In this document: positions 56,951 through 64,000 of the stretch, one piece after another | Layout of the letters: the number at the start of each line of letters is the position of its first letter | Position numbering within the stretch: position 1 is the stretch's first letter | Origin: Parasponia andersonii | Lineage: Eukaryota; Streptophyta; Magnoliopsida; Rosales; Cannabaceae | Direction of reading: 5' to 3' | Length of the DNA stretch: 64,000 nucleotides | Assembly (NCBI GenBank): GCA_002914805.1 | Contig: JXTB01000038.1 | Span: 288,959-352,958, forward strand | Notes under the pieces: generated by a model | Told to the model about the DNA's origin: nothing | Database searches by the model: none | The model's input: only the letters and a program-made list of their open reading frames with translations | Made by a program: the position numbers and the translations under genes

Positions 56951-58250
56951 ATGGCGAACCCAAATAATTTTCAAAAGTTTTCATATGAGGGGTAGTCAAC
57001 TACTAGATCACCATTTTTTAATGAAACCGAGTTTAATTATTGGAAAAATAGGATGCTTACATATCTACAATCTTTAGATTTTGATTTATGGCATATTATT
57101 ACTAAAGGTTTTTAAGAAAAAAGTTGATGATAAATTTGTTGATAAAGAAATTGATGAATATAATAATATAAATGATAAAATTATACTTTCAAAAAACGGT
57201 AAAGCTATGCATATTTTGATTTGTGGTATGTGTAGAGATATATTTAATAATATTAAAAAAGCCATAAATGCTCATGAAATGTGAAATATGCTTGAAGTGT
57301 CGAGGCACAAATTCTATGAAAGAAACGAAAATCTATATTCTTACATGCCAGTATGAATTATTCAAGATGCATAAAGATGAGACTATTGCTCAAATGTTTA
57401 CTAGATTCACTATTATTATTAACTCTCTTAATGCTTTTGGAAAATCGTTCTCTAACATAGATTTGGTGAATAAAGTGCTTAGGAGTCTTTCTAAAGCATA
57501 CCTAAGCAAAGTGGTGGCAATTCAAGAAGCAAGAGATCTCACAAAACTTCCTCTAGAAGAACTCATGTGTTCGCTTATGACGCATGAGATCTTGATAAAA
57601 GAAAGCGATGAAGGAGATCAAGAAGACAACATGTGCTTCATGGTAATAGAAAATGAGGTAAGCTCACTTGAACCAAAAAGTAAATTTCATGATGTTAGTG
57701 ATACTAGTAGTGAGTTTAGTGATAGTGATTGTGATTTGTCATATGAAAACTTGTTGAGTGATTTCAATGATTTACACAAAAATTATGAAAAACTTATTTT
57801 CAAGAATAATGCTCTCAAAAAGGAAATTCTTAGTTTGTCAAAAATAGTTGAAGAGTTTACTAAAGGAAAGAAAGTAAAATTGCCTTGTAGTACTTATGAT
57901 ATTTTGTCAAAAGAAAATCCTTCCTTAAATGACAAGATTTTTGACTTGACCAACATTGTCCACAAGTTCACTAATGGAAAGAAAAATTTTGAGTTAATGC
58001 TTGGTGGACAAAAATATGTTTTTGACAAAGGAGGTATTGGGTAAAAATCTTCTATAAAGCAAAAATACATCAAGAACTATTTTGTGAAAGCTAGTACAAG
58101 TGACACAAAGCACACTTGCACTTATTGCAATCAAGATGGACATACTAGTTTTTCATGCTTTATAAAGAAAAATGCATATTTTAGTAGAAAACTAGCTTGG
58201 GTACCAAAGAGTTCAAAGACTAACCCTCAAGGACCCAAAGTTATGTGAGT
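56951..58250 (+). mobile_element. Sirevirus-like gag remains
   Basis: Begins MANPNNFQKFSYEG and contains the UBN2-type copia gag text (YWKNRMLTYLQSLDFDLW, YELFKMHKDETIAQMFTRF, LRSLSKAYLSKVVAIQEAR, LPLEELMCSLMTHEI). A coiled-coil-like segment (YENLLSDFNDLHKNYEKLI) is followed near 58110 by a zinc knuckle, CTYCNQDGHTSFSC. The long form with coiled coil and zinc knuckle fits Sirevirus gag. Fossil with several breaks. Confidence 0.8.
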
Positions 58251-60963
58251 ACCGACAATCCATACTTGAATCTTTGTTATAGGAACAAGCAAGAAAGTGG
58301 GTGCTCCAAGAACAAAACCAATGACTTCACCAAGCTCTCAACTTTTACAAAAGAAAAAAAAGGTGGATATTTTTTTTTGGAGACAACACAAAAAACAATA
58401 TTATTGACATAAGTAATATCGGTAATAATTCTTTGCTTATATTTAAAAATGTCTTGCTAGAAATATATTATGCTTAATTCTTGTCAATCATTTGATTAGA
58501 TTTTTGAAGTTTGTTTTATTCTGTCAAATATTCAATTTGAAATTTTGAATAAATGAGAGTATATCTTTTGATTAAAAAAGATTGTTTATTGTTTTTGGCA
58601 TTTAAGATTTAGACATACTAGTATGGTTAAATTTTCAAATCTTTAGTAAAGGAATCTTGTTATGGCTTACCTAGTCTAATTTTATTGAAATGACATGATT
58701 TGTAAAGTATATCACTTTAGAAATTATGTTAATTATTTTTTGAAAAATATTATGCTTTTGAGTTAATTGATAATGTTTCAAACAGATTTACATGATTTTC
58801 TTTATTGGTTTCAAAATGACCTTGATTATATCGAATGCAAATATTTTATTAAAATACTTTTAGGTCAAAATCGTCAATACTATTTGTTATGTTTTAAACC
58901 GTGTGTTGATTAAATTTATTTTGAATAAAATACTATTATGAGTTTTAAAATAATCAAAAGCACAATATTGGATATTTTTAAAGTCTTTGGATACAAATAT
59001 TTTTTTTTAACACCAAAGGTAATTTGAAATTTTTGATTCAAAATCTAATATTGGAACTTTTCCTAGTTACTTTACTACTACTTATGCATAAAGAGATTTT
59101 TTCAACAAAAGAACTAAGTAGTAGAAATATCTATGTATATGATATTTGATGAAACTAACGACTCCTTCAAGGAGAAAAACATAGATGATGTTGTTGTAGG
59201 CTTGGTATTATGCTTGAATGATTGGATCCTAACGAAAAATTAAAGATGATGATTGAGTTCAACCTTAATACAAAGAAGATGAAGAGCTTTTGCAAGGATG
59301 GTATGAGCGATTTTATTTGAATTATTTATAAGTATAAATTTGATTGACATATTAATCGCTTTTATATGTTTCAAATAGCGTGCACAATGCATATTGCTTA
59401 AACTCTTATATTTGTGCAAATAATTAATAGTTTTTATATGATAAATACTATGTATAATTAATTGAATTATCTTATCTATATTGGTATTGTATTTGAACTC
59501 AAAATGATGCATTACTTGAATTCAATGTTTACACTTTGTAACTTTATCATTTTGCATTTTTACGCATGAATTTTTTTATGGAAACAATTTTTTTTTTAAA
59601 ATAAATAGCACATATAAGATTATCATTAGTTTTCAAAATATGCTTTGTTATGTTTTATCTTTTCTGAATATCTATTTCTTATGGTTGTTTAAACTTGGAT
59701 AACATATTATGTTTGGATTGGATACTTGTTATTAGTTGCTTATTCATATTTTTGCTTTACATTTGTTAATTAGTATCAATCTTATTCCTCATATTTACAT
59801 AATTTTTTAATGATATTAAAAAGAGAAGAAGAATGTGTTTTTGATTTAAATTATTTCAATTGGTATCAAGTTAGTCATTTTATCTTTGATTTATTGCTTT
59901 ACTTGGTATCAACTTGGTATAATTTTTCAAAATACAATTGGTATCTATTGGCATAGTTTTAATTGGTGCCAAACTTGGTTATTCTTTTTCTTCAAATATA
60001 ATTGGTAAATTTTTTAAAAAATAATTGGTATCTATAATTAATATCTCTCATATATGATTTATCTTTTCTTACTTTGGTTTTTGACATTTTGATCATGATT
60101 CATATATTGAGGGGGAGCATATTTATGATTTATTTGTGCTAAATGATTATATATTTTGAATGCATCATTTTATGCCCTTCATAGTTTGATGAAAATGAAG
60201 AAAAAGAATCTCTTTCACTTTTATGCTTAAATGATTTTAATTTCTCCTCTATGCTTTGTGATGATTACTCTTGGAGAAATATATTATCAACAAGTGAAAT
60301 ATTTAAAACTTTTGTGATCTTGATTTGATGAAACTTTTTTTTACATAAAATATGTTATACTTCTCATACTCTTTGGCATCACATTGTTGTTCAATTTTAT
60401 GTTTGACATCGTTATTCTTATTTTGAAGACTGTTCAATCCTAGCTTCTTCCATATCTCCTTATTCCTTAACTTGTCATATTATTTTTTACATGGAGAGAA
60501 AATTGTTCGAGTATTACTCTTTTATATACTTTTGTCATGAATTCAAACGGAGAAAGTAATATAGTGAATTCATATGGGAAGAATATTATTTTAAAGATAA
60601 ATTGGTTTTTATGCAATATCTAGTTTGATATTTATCTCTATCTTTTTAATGATGTCAAAAGGGAGAGAATAATGTTGATTCATGGATATGAAGAGAAAAG
60701 ATTTATTTATGAGTGTGCATAGTTTAAGGGAGAGAACTTTGTTTAGCACACATTTCTAATTTTCTCATAATATGCTTATGATGCTTCATTGAGTTTAAAA
60801 GAGAGAGCAAGTCTCTTTAACTTTGTCAAACATATTTTGAGGTGGAGCTTAAAATATAGTAAAGATTAAGGTAAACTTGTCAAATTTCATATTTTCATAT
60901 CCTTATTGCATATTTTTTTTAATCTCATAAATCAATGTTTGTTATCATTAAAAAAGGAGAGAT
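58251..60963 (+). other. Non-coding internal region with a multiple polypurine tract
   Basis: AT-rich with no recognisable protein. In its last 900 bp, purine tracts recur: GAGGGGGAGC near 60110, AACGGAGAAAG near 60547, AAAAGGGAGAGAA near 60657, AAGGGAGAGAA near 60724, AAAAGAGAGAGC near 60797, GAGGTGGAGC near 60840, and AAAAAAGGAGAGA just before the 3' LTR. Repeated purine tracts in this position are a known Sirevirus feature. Confidence 0.7.
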
Positions 60964-62495
60964 TGTTGAGAAATTAAGTTTTCAATCTTACTCACTCTTA
61001 TTTTGAAGATAACAAATATTTGATTTAGTACTAATGATTTAATCTGAGTGTGTAGTGAAATGATATTAAAGTTCTACCTCAAGTTAATCAAGGAATCAAG
61101 CTTAAGTTAATCAAGGAATCAAGCTTGAAGATGGACGCATATGGACATATTAGAATCAACCTTGAAGATAAACAATCAAGATACAAGATCATGTCTAGAT
61201 AGGGCATATTCATACTTAGTCTTGTATTTAATTTAGTTCATTGCACATAAATTCTCTTTGCATTGACTCATACTTTCAAAAGAATTTTCAAAAATCTTTC
61301 AAATGAATTTTCAAACAAATCTTCAACGAATTAGCTAAACTCTAAATCTACTAATTCTTAATTATTTGAAAATAAATATCATTTCTAATCTAGTCCAAAT
61401 ATTCTCAAAAGTACATTTTTTAATAATAAAAATAGTTTGAAAAGAAAGTTTTAAGAACGACCAAAAATTGGTTCAAAGAAGCTAAAAATAAGTTTATGAA
61501 TAATTTTGGTCGACCAGGCTTGGTCGACCAAAATATTGGCCAAAAATGAACGTTGGAGTTGAACTTGCGTGTCAGAGTCCAACAGCTAATTTTTTAATCC
61601 ACTAAAATTATTTTTGGTCAACTAAAATTTTGGCAGCAAGTTACTAACGGTCGAAAACGGCTAGTTTTTGAAGATGCCTTTAAATAGAGCCAAGTTTGAT
61701 GACTTAGAACAAGAGAATACGAATCTATATTGATACCCAATCAGTTTCTAAGTACAAAAGCTCTCTTTTACTAAACTTTAACTTCCAAATCATATTGAGC
61801 CAATCTTAGAGCATCTATAGTATATTGTTCTCAAATCTTCTAAGACAAAATTGTATTAATTACTTTGTGAGGAGAATTTGTGAGTAAGTGTTCACTCTTG
61901 ATTATTGAAAAACCATTGAGTGTGAGGTGAGATTGCCACCAGATTCATAAACAACCTGATTTAGGTAAGATTACTACCAGAGTCATAAACAATCCGTGAG
62001 TTGGTGAGATTGGCACCATTATCTAAACAATCCATATAGGGGAGGTTGTCACCAGAGTCAAAACAATCCGAGGTTAGGGGTAATAGAGCCGGAGTAAAGA
62101 CTATTGTAAGGCTAAGGTGTACCTGAGAAGAATTCGCTCCGTTTATAAAAAGGTCGGTCAAGCCCATAATCTTGATCTGATAATGGAAAGCTCAAAGCAA
62201 ATTACCCAGAGCCGGAGATGTAGGCAAACCGTCATGTTTGTCGAACCTCGTAAAAAAGAAGTTAAAACTTTCTCTATCCCTACACTCTTTACTTTATTGC
62301 AAGTTATCTAAATGAGTGTTTGATATTTAGTGTGCTTAATATACTTACTATTATTGCTATATATTTAGCATTATTGTTGATTTAGTTAAAAAGTTTGAAA
62401 ATAGTGGTCTATTGGTTTTGAATAGTTGAAAATTTTCTTAAAACGTTTTAAAACTCAATTTACCCCCTTCTTAAATTGTCAATTTTTGGCTAACA
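60964..62495 (+). repeat. 3' LTR of the Sirevirus-like element
   Basis: TGTTGAGAAATTAAG to TTTTGGCTAACA, 1532 bp. It has the same palindrome (about 61505-61537) and tandem array as the 5' LTR, plus a local doubling of an AAGTTAATCAAGGAATCAAG unit near 61080-61130 that partly explains its greater length. Confidence 0.85.
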
Positions 62496-62713
62496 ATAGC
62501 TACAGAGCTAAGAGCACTTCTATCTTCACAATAAACTAATTTTCTTTTTTGAGGAAATAATAAACTAAAATTTAAAAGGGGGAATGCACCGAAAAAAAAA
62601 CCTATCAAGGGTGTATTTCCTAAAAATGACTTTGAAAAATGAGTGTTTTGCCAAGAGGCCCTTGGAGGAGTTCTTATTCTATTTTTGTTCAACAACACAT
62701 GAAGATAGATAAC

Positions 62714-63520
62714 TGTAGGACCTGTTCCCAAGCCATACGCCACGTAAAAGGCCACGCGGGTCGCACGTGATCTTACAATCGGCCGTTGGGCCATCCGAAG
62801 TTAGGGCCGAGCCCATTACTGACCCTGGACAGTCTGGCCCAGTCTGACCCCAACCTCGACAGTTGGGGGTCGAAAGTCCCAAGGGTCTGCCACCTGAGTA
62901 CAGTGGCCCTTACCTCGGCANNNNNNNNNNNNNNNNNNNNNNNNNNNNNNNNNNNNNNNNNNNNNNNNNNNNNNNNNNNNNNNNNNNNNNNNNNNNNNNN
63001 NNNNNNNNNNNNNNNNNNNNNNNNNNNNNNNNNNNNNNNNNNNNNNNNNNNNNNNNNNNNNNNNNNNNNNNNNNNNNNNNNNNNNNNNNNNNNNNNNNNN
63101 NNNNNNNNNNNNNNNNNNNNNNNNNNNNNNNNNNNNNNNNNNNNNNNNNAACATCAGCAGTTCGTAACACGTGGACGGCTAGTGAAAAACCGCTCCAACA
63201 GTTGTTGGAGAATACAGCATCAGCAGTTCGTGACACGTGGACGGCTGGTGAGAAACCGCTCAAACAATAACTATCTCCTTTATAAGAGGATAATCAGTCT
63301 AGACAAAGAAAGAGTCCTCTGAAAGCTTCCACGAAAAAACCTAGGTCTAAAGGGAATAGGGTAAACACTCACTCGAATATCTGTACCAGCTTGAGTGGTT
63401 GTTAATTGAAAAGGCTCTTTATTACTTAATGGCAACATATGGAAGAAGAATACTACAAATGCTCCTTAAACTGAGATCCATTTCACGCCTTTTCCTAACA
63501 TTGTGAGTGTTGGTCCTACA
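62714..63520. repeat. Possible solo LTR interrupted by the second gap
   Basis: Inverted termini TGTAGGACC and GGTCCTACA bound about 807 bp. The left part (62730-62920) is GC-rich; the right part has a TATA-like CTTTATAAGAGG near 63278. A ~62-bp direct repeat (CATCAGCAGTTCGT...CACGTGGACGGCT) lies at 63151-63270 next to the gap. No matching target duplication was seen (ATAAC left, ATTTG right), so this is tentative. Confidence 0.45.
62921..63149. other. Assembly gap (229 N)
   Basis: Run of unknown bases inside the possible LTR. The tandem repeat on its right side suggests the gap covers more repeat units. Confidence 0.98.
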
Positions 63521-64000
63521 ATTTGTAAAACTAAGGCCACATCGGTTTCCCCTGAAGAAATTTTGTACGGTATTTATATGAGATTATTATATAGTGATTT
63601 CAGGTTGTGAAAATATATTTGGCGTAATTGTAATATACTTACGAATTTCTATATAGAAAACACTTCGTACATTTTTTATGCTTTTATTTTGTTAAAAACT
63701 TTGGTCTTTCACACTGAATGAATATCCTGTGGTAAGAAATTATGTTGGAGAGAAACGGAATACTTAAATTGAGAAAAGATTTGAATTCATAATAGCTACT
63801 GTTGTTGATATATGAATATTGAGTACGGAATTCTTGGAGAGATTTTGGGATGTGTAGAAAGTATAACTAAATTTGATTTGTAGGTCTACTGTTAATAATT
63901 TAAGTTTAACTGTGTTACTCTTTTTTTTACAAGACCTCGGTTCACAAATTACAATATCATTTCTAAAGAGTTAATTTCATATTCCTTGCCTTTTTTATGT
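63521..64000. other. AT-rich stretch to the window end
   Basis: No gene, repeat end or RNA was recognised. Confidence 0.5.

Larger units (their letters stand above)
55403..62495 (+). mobile_element. Copia element with long LTRs, gag only (Sirevirus-like)
   Basis: Two ~1.5-kb LTRs in direct orientation enclose 4.07 kb. The gag region (56951 to about 58250) is recognisable, then AT-rich non-coding DNA with many purine tracts leads to the 3' LTR. I see no protease, integrase or reverse transcriptase, so it is a non-autonomous or degraded member. Gag type and repeated purine tracts before the 3' LTR fit Sireviruses. In the first ~330 bp the LTRs differ by about 6-7% by eye, pointing to a few million years. 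Gag has several breaks. No matching target duplication was found (TTAAT left, ATAGC right). Fossil. Confidence 0.85.

Noticed and set aside
56514-62311. Two matching 64-residue frames, one in each LTR of the Sirevirus-like element
   Set aside because: They match because the LTRs are copies; they do not begin with ATG and resemble no known protein.
62786-63322. Open frames on both strands across the second gap
   Set aside because: Dominated by unknown bases and lying in a probable LTR with tandem repeats.

Overview
The window reads as nuclear DNA of a flowering plant, probably a eudicot. It is AT-rich, its host genes have GT-AG introns or are intronless copies of plant-specific families, and it is packed with plant-type LTR retrotransposons, an L1-type LINE and hairpin MITEs. 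No bacterial, organellar, tRNA, rRNA or CRISPR feature was recognised. Two assembly gaps (N runs) lie at 28259-28748 and 62921-63149.

Layout. Positions 1-8831 are the right-hand part of a Tat-lineage Ty3/gypsy element with a second, archaeal-type RNase H. It carries an antisense, apparently intron-containing coding region between pol and the 3' LTR. At 9530-11635 lies an intact, intronless nuclear gene for the mitochondrial intron maturase nMAT1. At 13657-14083 (minus strand) is a recently broken DUF538 gene. The stretch 14.1-18.2 kb is AT-rich and holds a 127-bp MITE and an 853-bp non-autonomous Mutator-like element with long inverted repeats and target duplications. From 18.3 to 27.6 kb a decayed minus-strand L1-type LINE is split by a Ty1/copia element (22096-27210) flanked by the duplication CAATC. 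A four-exon minus-strand gene of the TOD1/MUCI70 (DUF616) family follows at 28935-32855. A second four-exon minus-strand gene, at 36830-42229, encodes a small membrane-anchored, helix-repeat protein of unknown function; its 4.06-kb first intron is a nest of small hairpin elements.

From 42.2 kb to the end I see no host gene. There is a 2.2-kb solo LTR (42958-45153) with matching target duplications, a Tourist-like MITE (47284-47698), a possible LTR (48471-49860), more copies of the hairpin families seen in the intron, a copia element with 1.5-kb LTRs that carries gag and a run of polypurine tracts but no pol I could recognise (55403-62495), and a possible LTR broken by the second gap.

How the genes relate. 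The host genes do not form an operon-like set. nMAT1 is expected to act in mitochondrial group II intron splicing, and the TOD1-like protein in the endomembrane system. The DUF538 pseudogene and the TOD1-like gene are neighbours here, and from memory their Arabidopsis counterparts are also adjacent on chromosome 5, so this may be a remnant of conserved gene order. Most of the remaining interest lies in the repeats: antisense coding in the Tat element, palindromes in the copia LTRs whose arms have changed together, and several small hairpin families with repeated TTGAC motifs or sitting next to AT microsatellites.
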